Source: Acinetobacter lwoffii
GTDB lineage: Bacteria; Pseudomonadota; Gammaproteobacteria; Pseudomonadales; Moraxellaceae
Assembly (NCBI RefSeq): GCF_024129435.1
Contig: NZ_JAMXXN010000017.1
Span: forward strand, 1 to 55,802
Length of the DNA: 55,802 nt
Direction: 5' to 3'
Under the pieces are notes generated by a model, which had not been told where the DNA came from, searched no databases, and saw nothing but the letters and a program-made list of their open reading frames with translations. Shown piece by piece: positions 36,790 to 46,250 of the stretch. How positions within the stretch are numbered: the stretch's first letter is position 1; every line of letters begins with the position of its first letter. The translations under genes and the position numbers were made by a program.

Positions 36790-37818
36790 TCACAGATTGA
36801 CGCTAGTGATCAATTTTTTCATGGCAGTCGGAATGCCGGCATCGGTTGCTGTTTGCGGACTCATCCAGCAGCCTTGCAGTTCAATCGCCAGATGTTCCTG
36901 CTGATCCTGATCTACTGCAAAAACAATCGCTTCAAGGTGCCAGGTAAAATGGGTAAAACTGTGGCTAATCTGGGTTTTTTTGACGATATTTTTCAGGCCA
37001 AGTTGCTGGCATTGCTGTTCCAATTCATGTGCATTTTCAATAATCGGCAGACACCAGAGACCGCCCCAAAGACCGCTATTGGGACGTTGTTGCCAAAGCC
37101 AGTCTGTACCGGACTGGATCAGCAAGACCTGTGCAGATCGTACTGGAACCGGTTTTTTGGCCTTCTTAAAAGGTAATTCATTTTCCAGTCCTTGCTGATG
37201 AGCCTTGCAATGCTGCTGCATTGGGCAATACAGACATAAAGGCTTTTTCGGCGTACAAACGGTCGCGCCCAGATCCATAATCGCCTGGGTATAGTCATGA
37301 TTGCGTTCAATAGGACAGAGCTGTTCCGCCAGTTGCCAGAGGGCACGCTCATGCACCGGTTTGGACAGATCATCCTCAATCGCAAAGAAACGTGACAATA
37401 CCCGTTTGACATTACCATCCATGATTACGCCATATTGACGTAAACCGAGTGACATCAGGGCACCAGCGGTAGAACGGCCAATGCCGGGCAAGGCCATCCA
37501 TTCTTCCAAGGTTTGAGGGAACTGCTGCTGTGCTGTCACGATGCCGGCCGCTTTGTGCAGGTTCCGGGCGCGGGCATAATAGCCGAGACCTGCCCAGTAG
37601 GGTGCCACTTCATCCCATGAGGCTTGACCCAAGTCTTGAACAGTCGGAAAACGCTGAATAAATCGTTCGAAATATTGCAGTACAGTTTTGACCTGAGTTT
37701 GCTGCAACATGATTTCAGAGACCCAGACTTTATAGGGATCATCTGTTATCTGCCAAGGCAAGTCATGACGACCATGCACATCAAACCATTCTAACAGGGC
37801 ATCTGAAAATACAAACAT
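36790..37818 (-). CDS. mutY: A/G-specific adenine glycosylase MutY
   Basis: A 342-residue DNA repair glycosylase that removes adenine mispaired with 8-oxoguanine. Visible parts: Glu35 in SEIMLQQTQV, the helix-hairpin-helix LPGIGRSTAGA, Asp134 in MDGNVKRVL, the [4Fe-4S] cysteines 188, 195, 198 and 204 (C-x6-C-x2-C-x5-C), and a C-terminal NUDIX-like domain (from about 215) that reads 8-oxoG. A GTG at 37824 is in frame, but the ATG at 37818 is the better start. No strong ribosome site is seen. Confidence 0.95.
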   Translation of the reverse strand: MFVFSDALLEWFDVHGRHDLPWQITDDPYKVWVSEIMLQQTQVKTVLQYFERFIQRFPTVQDLGQASWDEVAPYWAGLGYYARARNLHKAAGIVTAQQQFPQTLEEWMALPGIGRSTAGALMSLGLRQYGVIMDGNVKRVLSRFFAIEDDLSKPVHERALWQLAEQLCPIERNHDYTQAIMDLGATVCTPKKPLCLYCPMQQHCKAHQQGLENELPFKKAKKPVPVRSAQVLLIQSGTDWLWQQRPNSGLWGGLWCLPIIENAHELEQQCQQLGLKNIVKKTQISHSFTHFTWHLEAIVFAVDQDQQEHLAIELQGCWMSPQTATDAGIPTAMKKLITSVNL

Positions 37819-37936
37819 GAACACATAGCAACCGAATAAGCAGCAGCTAGTATAGCGGAATCAGCAGGGTGGGAATGTGAAAAGTAGGATAAAAAACCAG
37901 ATATGAATCTATAGAAATAGAATATTCATTGCATAA

Positions 37937-37965
37937 AAATAAACGCTCCGTAGAGCATTTATTTT
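37937..37965 (-). terminator. terminator after the HIT gene
   Basis: AAATAAA-c-GCTC pairs with GAGC-a-TTTATTT around CGTA (one mismatch); the AT-rich outer stem supplies the U run on the minus strand. Confidence 0.6.
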
Positions 37966-37980
37966 TGATAAAGAATCCGG

Positions 37981-38343
37981 TTAATCGTTAATTCCCCAGC
38001 GCTCATCCAGCTTTAAGGTTTTGCCTGCATAACGCGGAATAATATGAATATGCAGATGTTCTACCTTTTCCTGAAATACTTCACCATCAATAAAGCCGAC
38101 ATGAAAACCGGCAGGCTGGTAGCGCAATTGCAGTTCATTGCGTGCCTGTTCCAGTAAGGACATCAAACTTTTACGTTCTTTGTCAGTCACTTCGAAAAAC
38201 GAGGCCACATGCCGCAATGGAATAATCACACAGTGACCTTTGGACAATGAATTCGGTTCAGGCAACACCACACCATAATCATTTTTGGCAATGACATCAT
38301 ATTCGTCAAAATTGCAGTAGGGGCAGTTGGTTTCAGCCATCAT
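37981..38343 (-). CDS. HIT family nucleotide-binding hydrolase
   Basis: A 120-residue histidine-triad protein. The triad is HLHIHIIPR with His96, His98 and His100, where the middle histidine is the nucleophile. Such proteins cleave phosphoramidate or dinucleotide polyphosphate bonds. Cys7 and Cys10 (CPYC) sit near the N-terminus. Of several ATGs, the one at 38343 has AGAGGAGA at the right distance, so the ATG at 38349 was not used; 38340 is also possible. Confidence 0.9.
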   Translation of the reverse strand: MMAETNCPYCNFDEYDVIAKNDYGVVLPEPNSLSKGHCVIIPLRHVASFFEVTDKERKSLMSLLEQARNELQLRYQPAGFHVGFIDGEVFQEKVEHLHIHIIPRYAGKTLKLDERWGIND

Positions 38344-38434
38344 ACACATTCTCCTCTGGTAGGATTTATCTTTCTTTTCTTCATGAAGTATCTAAAATAT
38401 TCAGCCTGTGAACAAGCCGGATAGTTGTTTCTAT

Positions 38435-39169
38435 TTATGCCAAATGACGTTCTAGCAAGGCATACATCGCTGCCAAGCTTTTTTGTTCCGCTTCTGCATT
38501 GTAACCAAGATCCACACCATTGGCTTTGGCCCGTTCATCAGCAAGCGGGTTGCTAAAGCCATGTTTGGCATTTTCAAAAACAATTACTTCATACTCGACT
38601 TTGGCAGCATGCATTTCCTCACGGAAACTGGCCACATCATCCAGAGTAACCATGCTGTCCAGTTCACCATGTAGCACCAGGATTTCCGCCTGTACCTGAC
38701 CTTCCTGAGCCGGTGCTTTTGGCGTCAGATTGGCATGGAAAGTGACGACTGCTTTTAATGGGGCATTGGAACGGGCCAAATCCAGCACGACTTTGCCTCC
38801 GTAGCAGAAACCAATCGCTGCAAGTTTTTCGGGATTAACTTCATCCTGCGCTGCCAAGGTATTCAAAGCCGCTGTGGCACGGTTAACGATGGTGTCAGGA
38901 TCTGCAAAAGTTTGCATCATCCACTGATATGCCTGATCAGAATTGGTCGTGACTTTTTTATCCCCATACATGTCCATGGCCAAGGCCGCATAGCCATGTT
39001 CTGCAAGTTCACGGGCACGCTGTTCGGTATATTCGTTACGCCCCCACCATTCTGGTGCGACCAGTACACCGGCAACAGGAATATCAGTTTCTGGTGCGGC
39101 AAAATAACCGATTAATGGGCTGCCATCCTGTGCAGTGTAATGAATTTCGCGGGTCTTGATTGCTGCCAT
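38435..39169 (-). CDS. dienelactone hydrolase family protein
   Basis: A 244-residue alpha/beta hydrolase of the dienelactone hydrolase family. The triad is seen as Cys122 in GFCYGG, Asp171 in HGELD and His203 in NAKHGF; Glu40 in APEWWG corresponds to the glutamate that activates the cysteine. True dienelactone hydrolases act in chlorocatechol breakdown, but no such genes are nearby, so a general ester or lactone hydrolase role is more cautious. It stands alone, with a HIT gene further downstream. Confidence 0.88.
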   Translation of the reverse strand: MAAIKTREIHYTAQDGSPLIGYFAAPETDIPVAGVLVAPEWWGRNEYTEQRARELAEHGYAALAMDMYGDKKVTTNSDQAYQWMMQTFADPDTIVNRATAALNTLAAQDEVNPEKLAAIGFCYGGKVVLDLARSNAPLKAVVTFHANLTPKAPAQEGQVQAEILVLHGELDSMVTLDDVASFREEMHAAKVEYEVIVFENAKHGFSNPLADERAKANGVDLGYNAEAEQKSLAAMYALLERHLA

Positions 39170-39274
39170 GCTGACATCCTCTATTGTTGTTGAATCGCTT
39201 GATTAAAACATAACATAGCAAAACTGATAGGAATGTGACATGAAAACCTGCGATTTACGGATACTTAAGCCTAT

Positions 39275-39305
39275 AAAAAAAGAGAGGTCAATATAGAACC
39301 TCTCT
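39275..39305 (-). terminator. terminator after the first FKBP gene
   Basis: AGAGAGGT (39281-39288) pairs with ACCTCTCT (39298-39305), a perfect 8-bp stem; the seven A residues to the left read as U on the minus strand. Confidence 0.88.
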
Positions 39306-39333
39306 GATTGTAGATCTGGAAAAATAGGACTTA

Positions 39334-40023
39334 TTATTTAATAATTTCCAGTAATTCCACATCAAAAATTAAAGTACTGTTCGGTTCAATGACATCCCCT
39401 GAACCAATCTGTCCATAGGCCAGTTCGGCCGGGATAAAGAAACGATATTTGGCACCTTCTTTCATCAGCTGTAAACCTTCGGTCCAGCCGGTAATGACCT
39501 GGGTGGTACGAAACACCACGGGCTGATTACGGGCAATCGAGCTGTCAAAAACCGTACCATCGATCAAACGGCCTTCATAATGTACACGGACATTACTATT
39601 TGCGCTCGGCGATTTGCCTTTGCCTTCTTGAAGAATCTGATATTGCAGGCCTGATTGGGTGGTTTTGATCCCCGGTTTTTTAGCATTCTCTGCCAGAAAC
39701 GCCTGACCAATTCTGGCATTTTCATCCGCCTGCTTTTTTAGGGTAATCAGCTCTTTGGCTTCAGACTGACGCTTAAACTGGGTCAAGACCCGCGCCATGT
39801 CTTCTTCACTTAAAGTCGCCTGTTTCCCAGCGGCTGCCGCTTTTAAACCGGCGCTGAAGGCATCCAGATCAATGCCTTGTAAGGAATCTGCATTACTTTT
39901 TCCCATCAGATAACCAAAGCTGTAGCCAACCTGTTCAGCCTCAGGACTTTTATTGGTAACTTCTTTGGCAAACAGACTGCCAGAACTCAGCAGTAAAACC
40001 ATCAAACTTATTTGTATTTTCAT
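39334..40023 (-). CDS. fklB: FKBP-type peptidyl-prolyl isomerase (FklB-like)
   Basis: A 229-residue exported prolyl isomerase. A signal peptide (residues 1-19, ending SLFAK) precedes an N-terminal helical dimerisation domain (QVGYSFGYLMGKSN onwards) and a C-terminal FKBP domain with [31 protein letters not shown] and [14 protein letters not shown]. It helps fold envelope proteins. It is a tandem paralogue of the next gene upstream, and together they mark the edge of Acinetobacter capsule loci. A hairpin lies between the two. Confidence 0.88.
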   Translation of the reverse strand: MKIQISLMVLLLSSGSLFAKEVTNKSPEAEQVGYSFGYLMGKSNADSLQGIDLDAFSAGLKAAAAGKQATLSEEDMARVLTQFKRQSEAKELITLKKQADENARIGQAFLAENAKKPGIKTTQSGLQYQILQEGKGKSPSANSNVRVHYEGRLIDGTVFDSSIARNQPVVFRTTQVITGWTEGLQLMKEGAKYRFFIPAELAYGQIGSGDVIEPNSTLIFDVELLEIIK

Positions 40024-40039
40024 GATTAATTCTCAAAAT

Positions 40040-40065
40040 AAAGGAGAGCGCGTTGCTCTCCTTTT
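40040..40065 (-). terminator. hairpin between the two FKBP genes
   Basis: AAGGAGAGC (40041-40049), loop GCGTT, GCTCTCCTT (40055-40063). The U run on the minus strand is interrupted, so read-through into the second gene is possible. Confidence 0.65.
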
Positions 40066-40071
40066 CGTGGA

Positions 40072-40776
40072 TTATTTTACTTCAATGAGTTCCACATCAA
40101 AAATCAAAGTACTGTGTGGAGGAATCGTACCTGGCACGCCCTGTTCACCATAACCGAGTTTAGATGGGATATACAGAGTGGCTTTACCACCTTCTTTCAT
40201 CAGTTGCAGACCTTCGGTCCAGCCTGGAATGACCTGATTGAGTGGGAACTCAATCGGCTCGCCACGTTCAACCGAACTGTCAAACACGGTACCATCAACC
40301 AATTTCCCTGTGTAATGTACTTTCACAATTGAAGTTGCTGCAGGCTGCTTGCCCGTACCTTCTTTGGTCACTAAATATTGCAAACCAGATGCTGTAGTTT
40401 TTACCCCAGCTTTTTTGGTATTTTCAGTCAGGAAAGTATCACTTGATGCCTGAGCCTGTTTGGCACTATCCACTTGCTTCTGCTGCATTTCTTTTTGGAA
40501 CTGCTCATAAGCTGCTTGTAATTCTTCTTCAGTATAAGCGGGAGCGGTACGGGCATGACCTTCGCGAACGCCTGTCACAAAGCTGTTAATATCCAGCTCA
40601 GGTGGAGTTTGATGAGCGACTTCATAACCGAGTGCATAGCTAATTTTAGAAACAGCAGAGGCATCTTTAGATGCTTTTGTGGTTTGAGCAGCTGGGTTTT
40701 GAGTTGCATAGTAAACAGGTACTAGCGCGGCACCGCCTAAAAGAACAGCGACAGCAATCGGTAAGGCCTTACTCAT
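40072..40776 (-). CDS. fkpA: FKBP-type peptidyl-prolyl isomerase (FkpA-like)
   Basis: A 234-residue envelope prolyl isomerase. The N-terminal hydrophobic stretch (about residues 4-24, [20 protein letters not shown]) acts as a signal anchor or uncleaved signal. A helical domain ([20 protein letters not shown]) precedes the FKBP domain with [31 protein letters not shown] and the complete C-terminal strand IFDVELIEV. In Acinetobacter, fkpA flanks the K locus next to wzc, as here. It lies downstream of wzc with a terminator between. Confidence 0.9.
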   Translation of the reverse strand: MSKALPIAVAVLLGGAALVPVYYATQNPAAQTTKASKDASAVSKISYALGYEVAHQTPPELDINSFVTGVREGHARTAPAYTEEELQAAYEQFQKEMQQKQVDSAKQAQASSDTFLTENTKKAGVKTTASGLQYLVTKEGTGKQPAATSIVKVHYTGKLVDGTVFDSSVERGEPIEFPLNQVIPGWTEGLQLMKEGGKATLYIPSKLGYGEQGVPGTIPPHSTLIFDVELIEVK

Positions 40777-40902
40777 GTATTATTCCAATCTAATGTTATC
40801 GTTGAGGTTCATTCCATCTTAGCAGAAAATTTTGAGAAATCTTGCAGAATGGGTGGTTTTTTAGCAAGCGGACATCGCAGTTGTGTTGAAGTTTAAAGAG
40901 AT

Positions 40903-40930
40903 AAAAAAAACCAGCAATAGCTGGTTTTTC
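40903..40930 (-). terminator. wzc terminator
   Basis: AAAACCAGC (40907-40915), loop AATA, GCTGGTTTT (40920-40928); the A run reads as U on the minus strand, ending the capsule-export transcript. Confidence 0.88.
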
Positions 40931-40943
40931 TATCTAAATGGGA

Positions 40944-43127
40944 TCAACCATTTTGTTCTCTAGACTTATAACTATAAATGTAATCATAGCTATAGCTCCC
41001 CCCGGCTGAACGCTGAATATCATTCAGGATAAAGCCATTTACGATACTACCGGCCTGTTTAAAGCGGTTTAATGTAAGCTCTAGCTCCTTCATTTGTGTT
41101 TTTGCATAGCGCGCCACCACCAAATTGAGTCCAACATATTGAGATACGATAATCGCATCCGTGACTGCCAGGACAGGAGGTGTATCAATAATGATATGGT
41201 CATAGTGCGGAATCAGAGATTGTAGTAATTCCTTGAAGCGTACTGAATTAAGAAGCTCAGAAGGGTTTGCTGAACTTTCACCACAGGTGATTACATTCAA
41301 GTTCGGAACATTGGTGTTTTGTACCACCTGTTCTAATGTAATTTGCTCATTCAGGTATTCAGTTAATCCATGTTGATTATCCAGATCAAAATATTTGTGG
41401 ATGTGACCACGACGCAAGTCTGCATCAATCACCAATACGCGTTTATTTTTTTCCGCCATGATGACTGCCAGGTTGCTAGAAACAAATGATTTCCCGACTT
41501 TTGGTGCTGGACCTGAAATCATGATGATGTTGGTCTTGGCTTGGCTTAGGGCGAAATGACTCGCTGTACGTATGCTTCGTAAGCTTTCGATCGCAATATC
41601 ATCGCTATGTTTAAGGGCTAATACAAAAGGAATCTTTTTCTTTTTGAGTAGTTTTAGCCCAGGTTTCTGACTCGGAGAATGGGCAATATTCGCATATACT
41701 GGAAGCTCTAGTTGATATTCTATTTGACTGCTATCTTTCACACCAGAACGCAGCATATTGCGGAATAATGCCACCAAGATTCCCACAAAAATACCGAACC
41801 AAAAGGCGAGGAACAGAATCAGTGGTGTTTTCTGTTGCACTTGGTCAATGGGTTCAAGTGCGGTATCAATGATATGTACATTGCCAATTTCACCCGCTTT
41901 GGCAACACGCAGTTGTTGGTAGGAATTCACCAGGTTGGTATACAGTTGCTGTTTGACTTCGACTTCGCGTGACAGTTGCAAATACTGGCGTTGTATCTCT
42001 GGAATATTTTTGAGTGTTGTATTCAGTTCACGAATCTTGCCATTGATCACACGAAGTTGAGCCGTAATTTCTCGCATGGCTGGATGTAGTGCTGCATATT
42101 TGGCAGCTATTTCTGCCTGTCTCTGTTCAAGTAAGACTTTTTGTGTTTCTAAGGTGATGCTCTGATTTAAATACAATTCAGATTCTTTAGCGATATCAAC
42201 TGTATTATGCCGTTGACGGAACTGGTTAAAGGCAAATTCTGCATTATCAAGCTGTTTCTTTAAATCCGGTAATTGTTCATCCAGAAACGCCAGTGTCTGC
42301 GCTGTTTCTGTTGAACGTCGCGTAATATTGTGCTGGCTATAAGTCGCTAAAATCGTGTTCAGGACCTTAGTGATATGCTGTTTATCTTGACCCTGATAGC
42401 GAAGCTGCAGAACTCCACTCAGTTCGCCTTTTTCTGTCACTGAATAATTGGCAAGAATAGAATCAATCGCTGTTGGTAATGAGAGTTTTTGTACCCGATA
42501 GCTGTTATCTAGCTTATCCTGAGTAAAGATGGCAACTTTCCAATCTCCCTGTGCAGCTTTGCCTTGAACAGCCTGGTTAAGTGGCCCTTGAAAGACAATT
42601 TCCTCTGTAGCTGGATTGATCAAGCTAAAGCTCTGTGGTTGAAACTTCAGCAGGAGATTTTTATCCTGGTACGCTACGGGAACTTCAAACTGACGGATAT
42701 CAAAGCTTTTTTGACCTTCTTTAAAGCGTACATTTTCGGGTTGATATTCGGTTTGGGAATTTCTGCCGTAAATGAGACGATTGATAAAAGAGTCTTCAGT
42801 GCTAGCAATATGGAGATCCAGATTTAAACGATCAATCACTGATTCAAGAATCGTGCGTGATTTTAAAACCTCAATCTCAGCATTTGATGAAGACATCTGA
42901 CTAATAATACTTGACAAGCTGCCTAATAAGGCAGCTGATGCCCCTCTATTTTCTTCGACCTGAACGATTGCATCTACCTTATAGTTAATGGCTGCGGTAC
43001 GCATGTACAGCAACACTGCCATCAGGCTAAGCAAACCACATAAGAGGATGAGCTTCCATTGCGAGAGCAAGGAAAAGAACACCCCTTTTAGGTCAATCAT
43101 ATTTTCGGTATTGTTATTTTTGTTCAT
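40944..43127 (-). CDS. wzc: capsule polysaccharide co-polymerase, tyrosine autokinase Wzc
   Basis: A 727-residue inner-membrane protein that controls chain length and export of group 1-type capsule. It has two membrane helices (about 27-45 and 441-461) around a large periplasmic coiled-coil Wzz domain, then a cytoplasmic BY-kinase with Walker A GPAPKVGKS, A' motif VLVIDADLRRG and Walker B IIIDTPP. The tail carries five tyrosines (712, 714, 716, 718, 720), the autophosphorylation cluster. Cycling of this cluster needs the phosphatase Wzb, whose gene is missing between wza and wzc here. No clear ribosome site precedes the ATG. Confidence 0.95.
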   Translation of the reverse strand: MNKNNNTENMIDLKGVFFSLLSQWKLILLCGLLSLMAVLLYMRTAAINYKVDAIVQVEENRGASAALLGSLSSIISQMSSSNAEIEVLKSRTILESVIDRLNLDLHIASTEDSFINRLIYGRNSQTEYQPENVRFKEGQKSFDIRQFEVPVAYQDKNLLLKFQPQSFSLINPATEEIVFQGPLNQAVQGKAAQGDWKVAIFTQDKLDNSYRVQKLSLPTAIDSILANYSVTEKGELSGVLQLRYQGQDKQHITKVLNTILATYSQHNITRRSTETAQTLAFLDEQLPDLKKQLDNAEFAFNQFRQRHNTVDIAKESELYLNQSITLETQKVLLEQRQAEIAAKYAALHPAMREITAQLRVINGKIRELNTTLKNIPEIQRQYLQLSREVEVKQQLYTNLVNSYQQLRVAKAGEIGNVHIIDTALEPIDQVQQKTPLILFLAFWFGIFVGILVALFRNMLRSGVKDSSQIEYQLELPVYANIAHSPSQKPGLKLLKKKKIPFVLALKHSDDIAIESLRSIRTASHFALSQAKTNIIMISGPAPKVGKSFVSSNLAVIMAEKNKRVLVIDADLRRGHIHKYFDLDNQHGLTEYLNEQITLEQVVQNTNVPNLNVITCGESSANPSELLNSVRFKELLQSLIPHYDHIIIDTPPVLAVTDAIIVSQYVGLNLVVARYAKTQMKELELTLNRFKQAGSIVNGFILNDIQRSAGGSYSYDYIYSYKSREQNG

Positions 43128-43377
43128 AATTTTACTATCTAAAAGTTTAAAAGTGATTTTTCCAGTCGATGATATATTCTTAAATAAAATTATGAAAAAT
43201 AATCAAAGACTTGCTGCTTTTGTGAGAAAGAATCCTACATATTTGGGTTTTATTGTCCTTTCTTGAAATATCTAACCCGCATAAGGCCAGATATTTTAAT
43301 AATGATCAGAAGAAGACAGTTCTTATTGTGTCTGTTTCATATTCAGTATTAAGCACCTAGTACTATAGCTAAATTAC
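43128..43377. other. wza-wzc spacer, site of the missing wzb
   Basis: 250 AT-rich bases lie where other Acinetobacter K loci carry wzb, which needs about 430 bp. No low-molecular-weight phosphatase motif (CTGNICRS) can be found in any frame. An internal promoter for wzc might lie here, but no strong one stands out. Confidence 0.6.
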
Positions 43378-44454
43378 CTATCGTATAGCCGAATCAGCGA
43401 CATATGAAAATGGAAGAATCTGGCTAACAACGCGTTCCCAACGGGTCAGACCTGTGGCATCAACATAGACAATATCATTGCTACGCATTTTGAACTGTTT
43501 CGCCAGGCCAAAATCTCCAAGATTTTTTAGACTTAAGTGATATATTTCAGTCATCTGATTGTCTGGATTGCCACGTAAGACATAAATCCGGCTAGAATTC
43601 GCGGAATAGGGGTTAATGCCTTCACTTTCCCCCAATACATCAGCGAGAGTCATACCTTGGTCACGTAGTGGTAAGGGCTTATTGGCACTGGCCTCACCCA
43701 TGACATAGATCTTCTGATTTTCACGAGGACTGATATAAAGAGTGTCATTCGGTTGAATCAATAGCTTATGCAAGGAATATCCAGCCTTTTCCAGTGCAAT
43801 GGTATTCAGGTCATAGGTTACACCCTGACGCACAAGTTGAATTGAAGTAGAGTCACCTTGCTCATTTATACCACCCGCCAAACCGAGCGCCGTATAAACA
43901 CTTACTGGTTGGTCAGACAGGTAAAATTGTCCTGCCGATTTCACATTGCCAACCACAGAATAGCGTTGCCCTTGATATGAAATCACGCGTACCACTACAT
44001 CCGGACGGTTTAAATAAGGTGTTAATAGGCGTCGTACTTCCTGATTCACTTGCGGAAGAGTTTTTCCTGCTGCTTTATAGCGTCCAATGAATGGGAAGTG
44101 GATATAACCATTTCGATCAATTTGATAGCCGTTGTTATTATCGCTGGCCGTAGGGGCTGCACTGATTTCAGGGTAAGCCCATAGTTGAAAAGATAAGATA
44201 TCACCTGGATTCAAGCGATAATCCTGCACCTCTGTCTGAAATAAAGTTGCATAATGATTGAGATTATTCGTTTGAGCCGACTGTACGACAGGTAGGGTTT
44301 GCTGATTCAATTGCACCAGATTGACAGGCGTTCCTAGCTCAGTTTGATAGATGCCTTCTTTCGGTAAATTATAGGTTTGAAAGCCGGATATTGCTGCACA
44401 TCCAACTAAAGATAGGCTTAAGGTAAAAATACCTAAAAGGTGTCTATGGTTCAC
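43378..44454 (-). CDS. wza: outer-membrane capsule export lipoprotein Wza
   Basis: A 358-residue lipoprotein that forms the octameric outer-membrane channel for capsule. The signal ends in lipobox SLVGC (Cys19). The polysaccharide export domain starts with YRLNPGDILSFQLWAYPEIS; two SLBB repeats follow (SVVGNVKSAGQFYLSDQPVSV and IYVMGEASANKPLPL), and a C-terminal amphipathic helix (GLTRWERVVSQILPF) makes the barrel. Its gene is first in the leftward transcript and faces the rightward sugar genes across a 731-bp spacer. Confidence 0.95.
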   Translation of the reverse strand: MNHRHLLGIFTLSLSLVGCAAISGFQTYNLPKEGIYQTELGTPVNLVQLNQQTLPVVQSAQTNNLNHYATLFQTEVQDYRLNPGDILSFQLWAYPEISAAPTASDNNNGYQIDRNGYIHFPFIGRYKAAGKTLPQVNQEVRRLLTPYLNRPDVVVRVISYQGQRYSVVGNVKSAGQFYLSDQPVSVYTALGLAGGINEQGDSTSIQLVRQGVTYDLNTIALEKAGYSLHKLLIQPNDTLYISPRENQKIYVMGEASANKPLPLRDQGMTLADVLGESEGINPYSANSSRIYVLRGNPDNQMTEIYHLSLKNLGDFGLAKQFKMRSNDIVYVDATGLTRWERVVSQILPFSYVADSAIR

Positions 44455-45185
44455 TTGAAACCCCTTTATTTTTATATATTCAGAATTGGTATTTATTAAT
44501 AATTATTAATTTTTAATTCGATTTATGTGATTAACATCTAAAAAGTATAATAGATCACATACCTTGTCTATAGCTATTTTTAAGTCAATTTAATAAGTTT
44601 GAAAAAATATACTGCGAAAAGATGGACGAAAATGGACGTGAAACCTTGATTAAACAAGCTGTAGAGATATAGCGAATTACTTAAGTCTTAGAATAAGGAT
44701 TAATTGTTTCTAATTGTTATTTTTTAATAGATGATGTAACTGAAAAGATTAAGAGCATAATCATAGTCAATATAGGAAAGTATTTTTATATAATTTTTAT
44801 CTAATCTAAAGGTTTTTTAGATCATTGATTTTTACAGAATTTAAATAAAATTTAAATGATTTATAAGAAAAATTAATTTAAAATAATTAAAACAAGACTT
44901 TGTTAATTAAAATATTATTAGAAAATTTTTGATAAATATTAAATTAATATTAGTTGAAAAATATATAGAAGATTGATGGCTATATACGATGAGATGAGTT
45001 CTAAAAAACTCATTGAACTTATAAAATGTAACCACATTTAAGCATCTACTTTTTTATAAGTGGTTTGTGTAATAAAATTAATATATCTTATGAACAAATC
45101 AATAAAAATAGATATGCCCAGAAGACAGCAGTACATTAAAAATAATTTGTGAAAAGTAAAATAAAAATATTAAAGGATACTAAAA
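44455..45185. promoter_or_regulatory. 731-bp AT-rich divergent spacer of the capsule locus
   Basis: This ORF-free spacer must hold the promoters for wza (left) and rmlB (right). Small inverted repeats are visible: ATGAGTT-ctaaaa-AACTCAT (44994-45013) and AACCAC/GTGGTT (45030-45035 with 45060-45065). No JUMPstart sequence was seen. AAGGA (45173-45177) is the rmlB ribosome site. In related loci the gna gene begins in this area; here it is absent. Confidence 0.5.
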
Positions 45186-46250
45186 ATGGTGATGAAAATA
45201 TTGGTGACCGGTGGGGCTGGTTTTATTGGATCTGCTGTTATCCGGCATATCATTAAAGAGACTGAACATCATGTTTTAAATGTTGATAAGTTAACTTATG
45301 CAGGTAACTTGGAGTCATTAGTTTCTGTATTGGATCACCCACGTTACCATTTCTCTCAAACTGATATTTGTGATCATGCAGCTTTAACACGATTATTTGC
45401 AAGCTTTGAACCCGATGTGATTATGCATCTGGCAGCAGAGTCTCATGTGGACCGTTCCATCGATGGTCCGGCCGAATTTATTAAAACAAATATTGTCGGT
45501 ACCTATACCTTATTAGAAGCTGCACGAAAGTATTGGCAAAAGCTGCCTGAAATTAAAAAATCCAGATTCAAATTCCATCATATTTCAACAGATGAGGTCT
45601 ATGGAGATTTGGAAGGCACAACCGATCTGTTTGCAGAAACAACACCTTATTTGCCAAGTTCACCTTATTCCGCCAGTAAGGCCAGCTCGGATCATTTAGT
45701 TCGGGCCTGGCATAGGACCTATGGTTTGCCGGTGGTTGTCACGAACTGTTCCAATAACTATGGACCTTATCATTTTCCTGAAAAACTGATTCCTTTGATG
45801 ATCCTCAATGCTTTAGAGGGGAAGCCCTTACCAGTGTATGGCAACGGTCAGCAGGTTCGGGACTGGCTTTTCGTAGAAGACCATGCCCGCGCTTTATATC
45901 AGGTTGCGACTCAAGGTCTTGTAGGTGAAACTTATAATATTGGTGGATGGAATGAAAAACAAAATATAGATGTGGTAAAAATCATCTGTCAGATTTTAGA
46001 TGAATTAAAACCCCAACTGAAGGGGGAACGTTATGAAAGCCTCATCACTTTTGTTAATGATCGGCCTGGACATGATCTGCGCTATGCCATTGATGCTTCA
46101 AAAATTGAACGGGAACTGGGGTGGAAGCCACAGGAATCATTCGAGACCGGTATCCGTAAAACTGTGCAGTGGTATCTGGATAATCTGATATGGTGTCATC
46201 GCGTTCAGGATGGTTCTTATCAGCGTGAACGTTTAGGGGAGGCAGTCTAA
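45186..46250 (+). CDS. rmlB: dTDP-glucose 4,6-dehydratase
   Basis: A 354-residue short-chain dehydrogenase-type enzyme that turns dTDP-glucose into dTDP-4-keto-6-deoxyglucose. It shows the NAD loop GGAGFIGS, the catalytic TDEVYG with Thr-Asp-Glu, and Tyr/Lys in [10 protein letters not shown]. It is the first gene of the rightward capsule operon. Its stop overlaps the next ATG by one base (TAATG). With rmlA but without rmlC and rmlD, it feeds an amino sugar and not rhamnose. Confidence 0.96.
   Translation: MVMKILVTGGAGFIGSAVIRHIIKETEHHVLNVDKLTYAGNLESLVSVLDHPRYHFSQTDICDHAALTRLFASFEPDVIMHLAAESHVDRSIDGPAEFIKTNIVGTYTLLEAARKYWQKLPEIKKSRFKFHHISTDEVYGDLEGTTDLFAETTPYLPSSPYSASKASSDHLVRAWHRTYGLPVVVTNCSNNYGPYHFPEKLIPLMILNALEGKPLPVYGNGQQVRDWLFVEDHARALYQVATQGLVGETYNIGGWNEKQNIDVVKIICQILDELKPQLKGERYESLITFVNDRPGHDLRYAIDASKIERELGWKPQESFETGIRKTVQWYLDNLIWCHRVQDGSYQRERLGEAV

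Noticed and set aside
38435..39169. Dienelactone hydrolase as part of a chlorocatechol pathway
   Set aside because: No ring-cleavage or other catabolic genes lie nearby; only the family is supported.
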